Below the pieces are notes generated by a model, which was given only the letters and a program-made list of their open reading frames with translations, made no database searches and was not told the origin of the DNA. This document shows positions 1 to 10,778 of a DNA stretch of 64,000 nucleotides, piece by piece; within the stretch, counting starts at the first letter, position 1; the number at the start of each line of letters is the position of its first letter. Origin of the DNA: Ectopseudomonas khazarica (lineage in GTDB: Bacteria > Pseudomonadota > Gammaproteobacteria > Pseudomonadales > Pseudomonadaceae); NCBI RefSeq assembly GCF_004521985.1, contig NZ_SBHZ01000015.1, positions 1 to 64,000 on the forward strand, given 5' to 3'. Position numbers and translations under genes: made by a program.

Positions 1-243
1 GCATTGATAGGAAATAACAGCAAGTAATTCGGCGATTTTTTGTGCGCTTGTTAACGTTCGCGCCGTGAACCGTCGCACCCAGGAAAGGTGCACCGGCAAG
101 TTCCGCCGAGTTGACCAACAAGAGCGACGGGAAGTTTCGAAAGATTAAGGGACCGCGTGAAAAAAAACTGTCATCGAGTTGGCAGTTTTGCACACGGGGT
201 CGAAGGCAGCCGCCGAACGCACACAGACAACGGGTGATTTACC
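1..243. other. Upstream non-coding region of flagellar operon
   Basis: No convincing gene is seen before the flagellar activator. A 61-codon open frame in this stretch runs into the next gene and has no recognisable product. A TTGGCAG...TTTTGCA sequence near 179-192 resembles a sigma54 promoter, but its GG and GC dinucleotides are about three bases too close together. The region probably carries the promoter of the flagellar operon, but no element can be assigned firmly. Confidence 0.4.
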
Positions 244-1653
<1,410 letters not shown>

Positions 1654-1665
1654 GAGAAGCAAAGG

Positions 1666-2001
1666 ATGAACTCGATCAGTCAGGTGCAGCAGGATCTGCT
1701 GGGCCGTATGGAACAGCTCATAAGCCTCAGCGAGGCGACCCCGGTCCAGCCGGCGCAAGCCTTCGCCGTGCAGCCCGGCGAGGCGGGTTTCGCCGCCGCC
1801 TTCGACGATGCGGTGCGCGCCGTGGACGCTCAGCAGCATCGCTCCGGCGAACTGATGGCGGCCGTGGACAGCGGGCAGAGCGATGACCTGGTGGGGGCGA
1901 TGATCGAGAGCCAGAAGGCCAGCGTCTCGTTCAGTGCGTTGATGCAGGTGCGCAACAAGCTGGCCAGCGCCTTCGACGACATCATGAAGATGCCGCTGTA
2001 A
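1666..2001 (+). CDS. fliE: Flagellar hook-basal body protein FliE
   Basis: This small protein (111 aa) is the expected length for FliE, the adapter between the MS ring and the proximal rod. The conserved C-terminal half is clear: AAVDSGQSDDLVGAMIESQK, then a SFSALMQVRNKLASAFDDIM helix. AGGAG at 1652-1656 lies nine bases before the ATG. It begins the structural part of an operon with fliF to fliJ and follows the activator by 12 bases. Confidence 0.92.
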   Translation: MNSISQVQQDLLGRMEQLISLSEATPVQPAQAFAVQPGEAGFAAAFDDAVRAVDAQQHRSGELMAAVDSGQSDDLVGAMIESQKASVSFSALMQVRNKLASAFDDIMKMPL

Positions 2002-2021
2002 GCGGAGCGGAGACCTGACGC

Positions 2022-3701
2022 GTGCTGCAGACCCTGAGAAGCAAACTGCCCGAAGGCGGGCTGAAACTCGACCCGCGCATGACCCTGGCCGGGCTGGCGT
2101 TGCTGGCCGCGCTGCTGGCGGTTGGCGTGGTGTTCTATCTCTGGCGCGACCAGGGTTCGTTCCGGCCGCTGTACGGCAGCGGCGAGGCCTACCCGGCGGC
2201 CGAAGTGATGCAGGTGCTCGATGGCGATGCGATCAGCTACCGCCTGCACCCGCAGAGCGGCCAGGTGCTGGTGCGCGAGGACCAGCTGAGCCAGGCGCGC
2301 ATGCTGCTGGCGGCCAAGGGCGTACAGGTCAAGGTGCCGGCCGGCTACGAGCTGTTCGACAAGGACGAACCGCTGGGCACCAGTCAGTTCGTCCAGGACG
2401 TGCGCCTCAAGCGCAGCCTGGAGGGCGAACTGGCGCGCACGGTGATGGCGCTGAAGGGCGTCGAGGGCGCGCGCGTGCACCTGGCGCTGCAGGAAAGCAG
2501 CTCCTTCGTGGTCGGCAAGCGCGAGCCGGGCAAGGCCTCGGTGATGCTGCAGCTGGCACCGGGTTACAAGCTGACGCCGGAGCAGATCAGCGCCATCGTC
2601 AATCTGGTCGCCGGCAGCGTGCCGCAGCTGGAGGCGGGCAACGTGCAGGTGGTCGACCAGTACGGTGCGCTGCTGTCCCGCGGGATCGATAGCCACGGCG
2701 GCCCGGTGCAGAACTGGCAGGTGGTCGACGACTACCAGAGCAAGGCGGTGGCCAATGCCGAGGCGGTGCTGGCGCCGGTGCTGGGGGGCGGCAACTACCG
2801 TATCAGCGTGGCCGCCGACATCGACTTCAGCCAGAAGGAAGAGACCTTCCAGTCCTACGGCGAGACGCCGCGCCTGCGCAACGAAGTGCTGCGCGACGAG
2901 AGCGTGCTCGACCAGCTGGCGCTGGGGGTGCCGGGGTCGCTGGCCAACCGCCCGCCGCAACCGGCGCCCGAGCCGGCCCCGGGGCAGGCCGCAAATGAGC
3001 AGGACAGCGCGAACAAGGCGGCCACCTCGCTGCGCAAGGAGTCCAACCGCCAGCTGGATTACGACCAGAGCGTCACGCACGTCAAGCATGCGCCGTTCAG
3101 CCTGCGCCAGCAGAGCATCGCCGTGGTGCTCAATGCCGCCGTGGCCCCGGAGGGCGGCTGGACGCCCGAGGCGCGCGAGGAACTCGCGGCGATGGTCAAG
3201 AGTGCGGTGGGCTTCAACCAGGCGCGTGGCGACCTGCTGACCCTGAGTGTGTTCCCCTTCACCGAGGCCGGCCTGGCGACTGCGGCGGGCGAGGTCCTGC
3301 CCTGGTGGCAGGACGCCAAGGTGCATGACCTGGCCAGGCTCGGCGTGTTCGCCCTGATCAGCCTGTTGCTCCTGCTGCTGGTGGTGCGTCCGGCCGTGCG
3401 CAGCCTGAGCCAGCGCAGCCAGCCTGGGCTGCCTGCGGCGAGCGAGGGCGACGAGCAGCTCGCCCTGCATGCCGAACGCGCCGCCGAGCGCCTGCTGGCG
3501 CGTGTCGGTGACGACGCGCCTGGGGCCACCGTGCTCGGTGAGCTCAGCCCGTTGTCGGAAATCCGTCTGCCGGCGCCCGGTTCGGGCCTGGAGCTACAGA
3601 TCGAACACCTGCAGATGCTGGCCAAGAACGATCCCGAGCGCGTCTCGGAAGTCATCAAACAGTGGATAGGGCGCAATGAACGAGACCTCAACCCAGCCTG
3701 A
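2022..3701 (+). CDS. fliF: Flagellar MS-ring protein FliF
   Basis: FliF (559 aa) forms the inner-membrane MS ring on which rotor and export apparatus are built. Two membrane segments are visible, about residues 20-41 and 437-455, flanking the large periplasmic ring-building region with the conserved FVQDVRLKRSLEGELARTV and GARVHLAL motifs. The last 35 residues form the FliG-binding helix (LEHLQ/NDPERVSEVIKQWI type). The start is GTG with GGAG nine bases upstream. The 3' end overlaps fliG by 26 bases, so translational coupling is likely. It is slightly shorter than polar Pseudomonas FliF as generally known. Confidence 0.95.
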   Translation: MLQTLRSKLPEGGLKLDPRMTLAGLALLAALLAVGVVFYLWRDQGSFRPLYGSGEAYPAAEVMQVLDGDAISYRLHPQSGQVLVREDQLSQARMLLAAKGVQVKVPAGYELFDKDEPLGTSQFVQDVRLKRSLEGELARTVMALKGVEGARVHLALQESSSFVVGKREPGKASVMLQLAPGYKLTPEQISAIVNLVAGSVPQLEAGNVQVVDQYGALLSRGIDSHGGPVQNWQVVDDYQSKAVANAEAVLAPVLGGGNYRISVAADIDFSQKEETFQSYGETPRLRNEVLRDESVLDQLALGVPGSLANRPPQPAPEPAPGQAANEQDSANKAATSLRKESNRQLDYDQSVTHVKHAPFSLRQQSIAVVLNAAVAPEGGWTPEAREELAAMVKSAVGFNQARGDLLTLSVFPFTEAGLATAAGEVLPWWQDAKVHDLARLGVFALISLLLLLLVVRPAVRSLSQRSQPGLPAASEGDEQLALHAERAAERLLARVGDDAPGATVLGELSPLSEIRLPAPGSGLELQIEHLQMLAKNDPERVSEVIKQWIGRNERDLNPA

Positions 3702-4740
3702 CGGCCGCGGTGGTTCCACCGCCAAGGAAATGCGCCTGCGCGTGCAGAAGCGTTCGTTGAGCTCCTCCGAGCAGGCCGCCATTCTCATGCTGAGCATGGG
3801 CGACGAGATTTCCGCCGGGGTGCTCAGGCACTTCTCCCGCGAGGAGATCGTCGCCATCAGCCAGGCCATGGCGCGCCTGTCCAACGTCAAGCAGCCGATG
3901 GTCTCCGACGTCATCGGCCGCTTCTTCGAGGACTACAAGGAGCAGAGCAGCATCAAGGGCGCCTCGCGTGGCTATCTCGACGGCATGCTCAGCAAGGCGC
4001 TGGGCAGCGAGATCACCCGTTCGCTGCTGGACAGCATCTATGGCGAGGAGATCCGCGCCAAGATGGCCAAGATGGAGTGGCTCGACCCGAAGCAGTTCGC
4101 CGCGCTGATCGCCAAGGAACACGCGCAGATGCAGGCGGTGTTCCTCGCCTTCCTGCCGCCCGGCATGGCCAGCGACGTGCTCGAGTGCATGCCGCGCGAG
4201 CGGCAGGACGAGCTGCTGTATCGCATCGCCAACCTCAGCGAGGTCAACAGCGACGTGATCGCCGAGCTGGAGCTTCTGATCGAGCGCAGCCTGGCCGTGC
4301 TCAGTACCCAGGGTTCGCAGGTGCGCGGCATCAAGCAGGCAGCGGACATCATGAACCGCTTCAAGGGTGACCGCGGGCAGATGTTCGAGCTGTTGCGCGC
4401 GCATGACGATCAGCTGGTCGAGCGCATCGAGGATGAAATGTACGACTTCTTCATCCTTTCGCGGCAGAACCAGGACGTGCTGCAGGCGCTGCTCGAAGCC
4501 GTGCCGCTGGAGGAGTGGGTGGTCGCGCTCAAGGGCGCCGAGCCGGAGCTGGTGCGCGCCATCGCTGGCGCCATGCCCAAGCGCCAGGCGCAGCAGATGG
4601 AGTCGATCAACCGCCGCCAGGGCCCGGTGCCGCTGAGCCGGGTCGAGCAGGTGCGCAAGGACATCATGGCGGTGGTGCGCGAGATGTCGGCCAATGGTGA
4701 GCTGCAGGTGCAGCTGTTCCGCGAACAGACGGTGGAATGA
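3676..4740 (+). CDS. fliG: Flagellar motor switch protein FliG
   Basis: FliG (354 aa) is the rotor protein that contacts the stator and sets the rotation direction. The N-terminal FliF-binding part contains SSSEQAAILMLSMGDE. The middle domain carries KEHAQMQAVFLAFLPP, the EHPQ-like motif. The C-terminal domain has the charged torque helix GAEPELVRAIAGAMPKRQAQQM. The product is somewhat longer than typical polar FliG (about 330-340 aa) because of a charged N-terminal extension. It overlaps fliF and is followed one base later by fliH. Confidence 0.95.
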   Translation: MNETSTQPDGRGGSTAKEMRLRVQKRSLSSSEQAAILMLSMGDEISAGVLRHFSREEIVAISQAMARLSNVKQPMVSDVIGRFFEDYKEQSSIKGASRGYLDGMLSKALGSEITRSLLDSIYGEEIRAKMAKMEWLDPKQFAALIAKEHAQMQAVFLAFLPPGMASDVLECMPRERQDELLYRIANLSEVNSDVIAELELLIERSLAVLSTQGSQVRGIKQAADIMNRFKGDRGQMFELLRAHDDQLVERIEDEMYDFFILSRQNQDVLQALLEAVPLEEWVVALKGAEPELVRAIAGAMPKRQAQQMESINRRQGPVPLSRVEQVRKDIMAVVREMSANGELQVQLFREQTVE

Positions 4741-4741
4741 G

Positions 4742-5434
4742 ATGACGCTCAAGGTGATCAACGGCGACGCCCGGCAGTGGCGCGCCTACCGCTTCCCGCC
4801 GCGCAGCAGCCAACCGAGCGAGGACTGGAGCGGCGATCCGGCCGGGCTGCAGCGGGCCATGGCCGATGGCTTCCAGCAGGGCATCGAGAAGGGCTACCAG
4901 GACGGTCTGCAGCAGGGCGAGGAGGCCGGGCGCCAGGCCGGTTTCGAGCAGGGCCGCGAGGACGGCATGAAGCTCGGCCGCGACGAAGGGCGCAGCGAGG
5001 GGCGCCGCGCCTTCGAGCTGGCGGCGCAGCCGCTGCAGGCCATCAGCGAGCAGGTCGAGCACTACCTCGGCGAACTGGAGCACAAGCGTCGCCAGGAGCT
5101 GCTGGAGCTGGTCAGGAAGGTCTCGCAGCAGGTCATTCGCTGCGAGCTGACCCTGCATCCGACGCAGCTGCTGGCGCTGGTCGAGGAGGCCCTGAGCGGT
5201 ATGCCGGGCGAGCCGGAGGACGTTCAGGTGCTGCTGAGCCCCGAGGAGTACGCGCGGATCAGGTCGGTGGCGCCGGAGCGTGCCGCGGGCTGGAAGCTGG
5301 TGGCCGACGAGCGCCTGGCGCTCGGTGAATGCCGGGTGGTCACGCCACAGGCCGAGGCCGACGTGGGCTGCCAGCAGCGTCTGGATGCCTGCATCGACAC
5401 CCTGGCCGAACACCTGCACCTGACTGAAGCCTGA
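4742..5434 (+). CDS. fliH: Flagellar export ATPase regulator FliH
   Basis: The gene encodes a FliH-type protein (230 aa), the negative regulator and docking factor of the FliI ATPase. Residues about 40-90 hold the diagnostic run of glycine-zipper repeats (GFQQGIEKGYQDGLQQGEEA and following GxxxG steps), followed by a conserved C-terminal domain around VRKVSQQVIRCELTLHPTQL. An in-frame ATG 48 bases upstream lies inside fliG; the start one base after the fliG stop gives the normal N-terminus and is preferred. Translation is probably coupled to fliG. Confidence 0.9.
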   Translation: MTLKVINGDARQWRAYRFPPRSSQPSEDWSGDPAGLQRAMADGFQQGIEKGYQDGLQQGEEAGRQAGFEQGREDGMKLGRDEGRSEGRRAFELAAQPLQAISEQVEHYLGELEHKRRQELLELVRKVSQQVIRCELTLHPTQLLALVEEALSGMPGEPEDVQVLLSPEEYARIRSVAPERAAGWKLVADERLALGECRVVTPQAEADVGCQQRLDACIDTLAEHLHLTEA

Positions 5435-5452
5435 CCGGGAGCCCTCGCCAGT

Positions 5453-6769
5453 ATGCTCGACTACAAACTCGACGAAGCGCTGCGCTCGCTCGATGGCGTG
5501 CAACTGGCCAAGGTGGCCGGGCGCCTGGTGCGGGTCTCCGGGATGTTGCTGGAAAGCCTCGGCTGCCAGCGCAGCACCGGCCAGCGCTGCCGTGTGGAGC
5601 AGGCCGACGGCAGCCTGCTGGACGCCCAGGTGGTCGGCTTCAACCGCGATATCACCTACCTGATGCCGTTCAAGAAACCGGTCGGCCTGGCGGCTGGCTC
5701 GCGGGTCTTCCCGGCCAAGGACGAGGCGGTGCTGCACATCGACGAGTCCTGGCTGGGGCGGGTGGTCAATGGCCTCGGCGAGCCACTCGACGAGCGCGGC
5801 AAGCTCAGTGGTCGCGATCCGTTGCCGGTCGAGCTGCCCAGCGTCAACCCGCTCAAGCGCCGCCCGGTGGAGGCGGCGCTGGATGTCGGCGTGCGCGCCA
5901 TCAATGGCCTGCTGACCCTGGGCAAGGGGCAGCGCGTCGGCCTGTTCGCCGGTTCCGGGGTGGGCAAGAGCGTGCTGCTGGGCATGATCACCCGGCAGAC
6001 CAAGGCGGACGTGGTGGTGGTCGGGCTGATCGGCGAGCGTGGCCGCGAGGTGCAGGAGTTCATTCTCCACTCGCTTGGCGAAGAGGGCCTGCGCAAGGCC
6101 GTGGTGGTGGTGGCGCCGGCCAACGAATCACCCTTGATGCGCCTGAAGGCCACCGAGCTGTGCCACAGCATCGCCGCCTACTTCCGCGACCAGGGCCAGG
6201 ATGTGCTGCTGCTGGTCGACTCGCTGACCCGCTATGCCATGGCCCAGCGCGAGATCGCCCTGGCGCTGGGCGAGCCGCCGGCGACCAAGGGTTATCCACC
6301 GTCGGTGTTCGGCATGCTGCCGGAGCTGGTGGAGAGTGCCGGCAACGGCGAGAGCGGCAGCGGCAGCCTCAGCGCCATCTACACCGTGCTGGCCGAGGGC
6401 GATGACCATCAGGACCCGATCGTCGACTGCGCACGGGCGATCCTCGACGGCCATATCGTGCTGTCGCGGCGCCTGGCCGATGTCGGGCATTACCCGGCCA
6501 TCGACATCTCCGCCTCGGTCAGCCGCTGCATGAGCCAGGTCGGCGAGGCCGCGCACCTGGCCGCAGGCCGCCAGTTCAAGGAGTTCTACAGCACCTTCGA
6601 GAAGATCAAGGAGCTGATCCCGCTCGGCGGCTACACGCCGGGCATGGATGCCCGGACCGACCGCGCGGTGCAGCTGGCGCCGAGCCTCGAACGCTTCCTG
6701 CGCCAGGAGGTCGGCGTCGCCGCCGAGCTCGGCGCCAGCATCGCCACCTTGCAGAGCATCATCAAATGA
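5453..6769 (+). CDS. fliI: Flagellum-specific ATP synthase FliI
   Basis: FliI (438 aa) is the hexameric ATPase of the flagellar type III export gate. Walker A is AGSGVGKS (166-173) and Walker B is VLLLVDSLTR with Asp 256. The F1-beta-like signature around ATKGYPPSVFGMLPELVESA is present. Length and motifs are normal, so the enzyme should be active. It lies 18 bases after fliH and overlaps fliJ by four bases (ATGA), as in a standard fliHIJ export module. Confidence 0.96.
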   Translation: MLDYKLDEALRSLDGVQLAKVAGRLVRVSGMLLESLGCQRSTGQRCRVEQADGSLLDAQVVGFNRDITYLMPFKKPVGLAAGSRVFPAKDEAVLHIDESWLGRVVNGLGEPLDERGKLSGRDPLPVELPSVNPLKRRPVEAALDVGVRAINGLLTLGKGQRVGLFAGSGVGKSVLLGMITRQTKADVVVVGLIGERGREVQEFILHSLGEEGLRKAVVVVAPANESPLMRLKATELCHSIAAYFRDQGQDVLLLVDSLTRYAMAQREIALALGEPPATKGYPPSVFGMLPELVESAGNGESGSGSLSAIYTVLAEGDDHQDPIVDCARAILDGHIVLSRRLADVGHYPAIDISASVSRCMSQVGEAAHLAAGRQFKEFYSTFEKIKELIPLGGYTPGMDARTDRAVQLAPSLERFLRQEVGVAAELGASIATLQSIIK

Positions 6770-7191
6770 AAGAGCAGCTAGAAGTGCTGGGGCGGCTGGC
6801 CAGCCTGCGTGGCAACCGGGTGCAGCAGATGCTCGGTCGGGTCAGTTATCAACAGAACCTGTGCCAGCGCTATCGCAACAACATCACCGGGCTCAGCCGC
6901 CTGTGCGGTTTCAGCGTGCCGATGACCACGCCGCTGCAGCGCGACAACCAGCAGCGCTACAAGGCCACGCTGTACAAGATGGTGGAGCTGCAGCGCCGCG
7001 AGCTGGCGCTGGCCGAGGAGAACCTGGCGCGTATCCAGCGCGAGTTGCTGACAGCCATGCGCAGCGAGAAGGTGATCAACCAGTTTCTAGAGAGCAAGCT
7101 GGGCCAGTGGCATGAGCTGCTTGCCCGCCAGGAACAGAAGATCCAGGATGGCCTGGCGGCGCAGGCCTGGTGGCGCGCCCAGGTCAGCTGA
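6766..7191 (+). CDS. fliJ: Flagellar export chaperone FliJ
   Basis: The product (141 aa) has the length and almost entirely alpha-helical, coiled-coil character of FliJ, the central stalk of the FliI export ATPase and escort of chaperones. Charged heptad-like helices cover about residues 40-135 (for example LQRRELALAEENLARIQREL). Sequence conservation in this family is low, so the call rests strongly on position directly after fliI with a four-base ATGA overlap. Confidence 0.85.
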   Translation: MKEQLEVLGRLASLRGNRVQQMLGRVSYQQNLCQRYRNNITGLSRLCGFSVPMTTPLQRDNQQRYKATLYKMVELQRRELALAEENLARIQRELLTAMRSEKVINQFLESKLGQWHELLARQEQKIQDGLAAQAWWRAQVS

Positions 7192-7287
7192 CGGGCGGCG
7201 CCGCGAGATTATTTTTGCGCCTGGGGTTTAAGTGCTGGCCGTATCGGGTCGCTCTTAGGCCATAACACCACGAGTTGGATTCGAATC

Positions 7288-7566
7288 ATGGAAATCAGCA
7301 GGCACCTCAAGCCCGGTCTCAACCTGCCCAGCGACGTCCCTGCCAAGGTGCAGGGCGCGCGGCCGCAGCAGGAGACCCCCGCGCGCGACAGTGCAGGCGC
7401 CGAGCCGCGTCTCGAACAGCTGCAGGCGGCGCTGCAGAGCCTGCCGGACGTCGATCTGGACAAGGTCGCCCAGCTCAAGGCGGCGCTGGCCAATGGCGAG
7501 CTGAGCAGCGACCCGGCGGCGCTGGCCAGCAGCATGCTGACCTATCACAGCGGTAGCGATGCGTGA
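7288..7566 (+). CDS. flgM: Anti-sigma28 factor FlgM
   Basis: The protein (92 aa) resembles FlgM, which holds FliA (sigma28) inactive until the hook is complete and FlgM is exported. The C-terminal sigma-binding part is recognisable: DVDLDKVAQLKAALANGELS followed by a helix ending SMLTYH. The N-terminus is polar and probably disordered, as expected of an exported FlgM. It follows fliJ by 96 bases and overlaps flgN by four. FlgM paired with lateral flagella normally acts on a lateral-specific sigma28; that partner is not in this window. Confidence 0.82.
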   Translation: MEISRHLKPGLNLPSDVPAKVQGARPQQETPARDSAGAEPRLEQLQAALQSLPDVDLDKVAQLKAALANGELSSDPAALASSMLTYHSGSDA

Positions 7567-8009
7567 CCACAGCGCGTGAGCAACAGCTGCTCCAGGTCGT
7601 CGAGCAGGACCTGCATCAGGACTGCGCCGACTACCTCGCCCTGCGCGGGCTGATGCAGGAGCTGTATCAGCAGTTGCTCAAGCGCGACAGCCGGCAGATC
7701 GACCTGCTCAACGAGCAGATCCTGCCACTGGTGGACCAGGCCAGGGCGCGGGCCGAGCGTCGCAGCAAGGTCCTGGCCGCCTTCCAGCTGGGTACCGGCC
7801 ACAGCGCCATGCACAAGCTGCTGGCGCGCTATCCGCAGGCCCAGCGCAATCACCTTTCCCACACCTGGGAGCAGCTTGGCCTGCTGGCCGGGCAGTGCAA
7901 GCGCCTCAACGAGCGCAACGGCAAGCTGCTGGCCATGCACCACGAGATTCTCGAGCAGTTGCTCGGCGAGCCAGGGGCGGCTCAGCTGTACGCGCCGCCA
8001 CCCTACTGA
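7563..8009 (+). CDS. flgN: Flagellar export chaperone FlgN
   Basis: This helical protein (148 aa) fits FlgN, the export chaperone for the hook-filament junction proteins FlgK and FlgL. It has a long N-terminal helix pair with the pattern LYQQLLKRDSRQIDLLNEQI and a C-terminal amphipathic helix around RLNERNGKLLAMHHEILEQL. The start is a GTG overlapping the flgM stop by four bases, indicating translational coupling. It is the last flagellar gene here; the next gene is ubiC. Confidence 0.8.
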   Translation: MTTAREQQLLQVVEQDLHQDCADYLALRGLMQELYQQLLKRDSRQIDLLNEQILPLVDQARARAERRSKVLAAFQLGTGHSAMHKLLARYPQAQRNHLSHTWEQLGLLAGQCKRLNERNGKLLAMHHEILEQLLGEPGAAQLYAPPPY

Positions 8010-8068
8010 GGCAGCCCGGACGCAGCGTGGTAGACTCGCGCGCTTCCGATCCGTGGTGATTGTTCTCC

Positions 8069-8620
8069 GTGTCTCACGCCGCCCTCGCTCATCCTCCGCG
8101 CTGGTTGACCCAGGCCCAGTTGCATCCGCAACCGACTGCCGGTGTCCGCGACTGGCTGTTCAACGGTGACTCGCTGACACGCCGCCTGACGGCCCTGTCG
8201 CACGACGGCTTCTCCGTGACCCCGTTGCAGGAAGGCTGGCAGCGCCTGCGCAACGACGAATGCGCCCTGCTCGGCGTGGCCGATGGCAGCCAGGGCTGGG
8301 TGCGCGAGGTCTACCTGCGTGGCCACGGGCAGCCCTGGGTCTTCGCCCGCAGCGTCGCGGCGCGCAGCGTGCTCGAAGGCTCCGGACTGAACCTGGCTGA
8401 ACTGGGCAGCCGCTCGCTGGGCGAACTGCTGTTCAGCGACCGCGCCTTCGACCGCGGCGAGCTGCAGGCCTGTCGCTATCCGGCCGCCTGGTTGCCGCAG
8501 GCGGTACGTGAAGAGCGCCTGTGGGCGCGGCGCTCCTGCTTCAGCCGCGCAGCGCTCGGCGTGCTGGTGGCCGAGGTCTTCCTGCCGGCGTTCTGGCAGG
8601 CGGCGGGTCTCGAAGCTTAG
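8069..8620 (+). CDS. ubiC: Chorismate--pyruvate lyase UbiC
   Basis: UbiC (183 aa) removes pyruvate from chorismate to give 4-hydroxybenzoate, the first committed ubiquinone precursor. The family pattern is seen in REVYLRGHGQPWVFARSV and SLGELLF, with a conserved Arg/Glu-rich C-terminus ending in VAEVFLP. GTG at 8069 is preferred; a TTG nine bases earlier is the alternative. A TAGACT sequence at 8031-8036 could be the -10 element, suggesting transcription separate from the flagellar operon. ubiA follows on the same strand. Confidence 0.88.
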   Translation: MSHAALAHPPRWLTQAQLHPQPTAGVRDWLFNGDSLTRRLTALSHDGFSVTPLQEGWQRLRNDECALLGVADGSQGWVREVYLRGHGQPWVFARSVAARSVLEGSGLNLAELGSRSLGELLFSDRAFDRGELQACRYPAAWLPQAVREERLWARRSCFSRAALGVLVAEVFLPAFWQAAGLEA

Positions 8621-8768
8621 GCCGCAAGCCCGTGCCGCGCCTGCGCGGCGCGCCAGTGCCCGAAGGCATGGGCGTACCTGGCGCCTGTAACGGTGGATGA
8701 GGACAGCGTCATCCACCCTGCGCCGCCAACCCCTTTATAATCCGCGCAACCTGCACGGAGACGCCGCG

Positions 8769-9659
8769 ATGTACACCCGCCTGCTGCAATCGACCACCCG
8801 CCTGCACCCGCGTGCCTGGGACTTCATCCAGCTGATGCGCCTGGAAAAGCCCATCGGCATCTACCTCCTGCTGTGGCCGACGCTGTGGGCGCTGTGGGTG
8901 GCGGGCGAGGGCGTGCCGAGCGTGAAGAACCTGTTCATCTTCGTCGTCGGCGTGATTCTGATGCGCGCCGCAGGCTGCGTGATCAACGACTACGCCGACC
9001 GCAACTTCGACGGCCATGTCAGCCGCACCAAGGCACGCCCACTGGCCAGCGGCAAGGTCACGCCACGCGAAGCGCTGGTGCTGTTCGCCGTGCTGGTGGC
9101 GCTGAGTTTCGTGCTGGTGCTGTTCACCAATGCCACCACCATCTGGCTGTCCTTCGGCGGCCTGGCCCTGGCCGCCTGCTACCCCTTCATGAAGCGCTAC
9201 ACCTTCTACCCCCAGGTGGTGCTCGGCGCAGCGTTCTCCTGGGGCATGCCGATGGCCTTCACCGCCGAGACCGGCAGCCTGCCGCCCGAGGCCTGGCTGC
9301 TGTACATCGCCAACCTGCTGTGGACGGTAGCCTACGACACCTACTACGCGATGGCCGACCGCGAAGACGACCTGAAGATCGGGGTGAAGTCCACCGCCAT
9401 CCTCTTCGGCGACGCCGACCGCCTGATCATCGCGACCCTGCAGGGCTTGGCGCTGCTCTGCCTGCTGCTGGCCGGTGCGCGCTTCGAACTGGGCCTGTAC
9501 TTCCATCTTGGCCTGCTGGTGGCCGCTGCCTGCTTCGCCTGGGAGTTTCATGTGACCCGCCGCCGCGAGCCGCTGGTGTGCTTCAACGCCTTCCTGCACA
9601 ACCACTGGGCGGGGTTGGCGATCTTCATCGGCATCGTGCTGGACTACGCCCTGCGCTGA
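8769..9659 (+). CDS. ubiA: 4-hydroxybenzoate polyprenyltransferase UbiA
   Basis: UbiA (296 aa) is an integral membrane enzyme that transfers the polyprenyl chain to 4-hydroxybenzoate. Both Asp-rich prenyl-diphosphate motifs are present: NDYADRNFD (73-81) and YDTYYAMADREDD. Seven to nine membrane helices are evident. The ATG is preceded by ACGGAG about nine bases upstream. TATAAT at 8736-8741 lies before the gene and may be a -10 element, though no good -35 accompanies it. Confidence 0.95.
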   Translation: MYTRLLQSTTRLHPRAWDFIQLMRLEKPIGIYLLLWPTLWALWVAGEGVPSVKNLFIFVVGVILMRAAGCVINDYADRNFDGHVSRTKARPLASGKVTPREALVLFAVLVALSFVLVLFTNATTIWLSFGGLALAACYPFMKRYTFYPQVVLGAAFSWGMPMAFTAETGSLPPEAWLLYIANLLWTVAYDTYYAMADREDDLKIGVKSTAILFGDADRLIIATLQGLALLCLLLAGARFELGLYFHLGLLVAAACFAWEFHVTRRREPLVCFNAFLHNHWAGLAIFIGIVLDYALR

Positions 9660-9765
9660 GTGAGCGATAAGCATGCTGCGCTGGCGCTCAGCCCGACGGT
9701 CGCTCCCGTTGGCGGCGTGCGTCAGCGGGCGAAATCGCGACCCTGTTCCCGGCACTGCCGCGCGC

Positions 9766-9799
9766 TTGTCATATCGCTGCAATAATTCCGTTATCTAAT
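9766..9799 (+). promoter_or_regulatory. Pho box and -10 region of phoB
   Basis: TTGTCAT (9766-9772), a four-base spacer and CTGCAAT (9777-9783) match the two-heptamer Pho box layout (CTGTCAT-N4-CTGTCAC): the first heptamer well, the second partly. A TCTAAT element at 9794-9799 lies ten bases downstream, about where PhoB-activated promoters carry the -10. Autoactivation of phoB under phosphate starvation is established for the family; here it is inferred from the site. Confidence 0.65.
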
Positions 9800-9837
9800 G
9801 CGGCGCAGACAGATGAACGAACAGAGGCTAAGGCCCC

Positions 9838-10527
<690 letters not shown>

Positions 10528-10720
10528 GCCGCTGGTGCTGCGCGTCGGCCCTGCCGCGTCGAGAACAGGTCCGGCAGGCCGCGAGCGGCCAACGCAGTTT
10601 GGTGAGGCCCCTAAGGGCGAACGTGGTGAGTAATGCGCATGTACAGACGTACAATCGCCCGCGACGCCGAGCGTTCCTCAGTTGCCTGCGCGGCGGTGTC
10701 ATCGGTATTGCATGGCTCCA

Positions 10721-10749
10721 GCTCGCAAGCTCGTGAAGCTGCTGCGAGC
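10721..10749. repeat. Inverted repeat between phoB and phoR
   Basis: GCTCGCA (10721-10727) and TGCGAGC (10743-10749) can pair as a seven-base stem with a 15-base loop, in the roughly 250-base gap between phoB and phoR. There is no T tract, so it is not a classic terminator; it may be an mRNA hairpin or a protein site. Apart from this hairpin nothing is seen in the gap. Confidence 0.35.
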
Positions 10750-10778
10750 TCGCTCTTCAGACAAGGATGCGTTCCATC

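Noticed and set aside
179..192. Sigma54-like promoter TTGGCAG...TTTTGCA
   Set aside because: The GG and GC dinucleotides are three bases closer than the required spacing, so it is unlikely to bind sigma54 RNA polymerase.
7226..7243. Sigma28-like sequence TTTAAG...GCCGTAT before flgM
   Set aside because: The two elements are about ten bases too close together for a FliA promoter.
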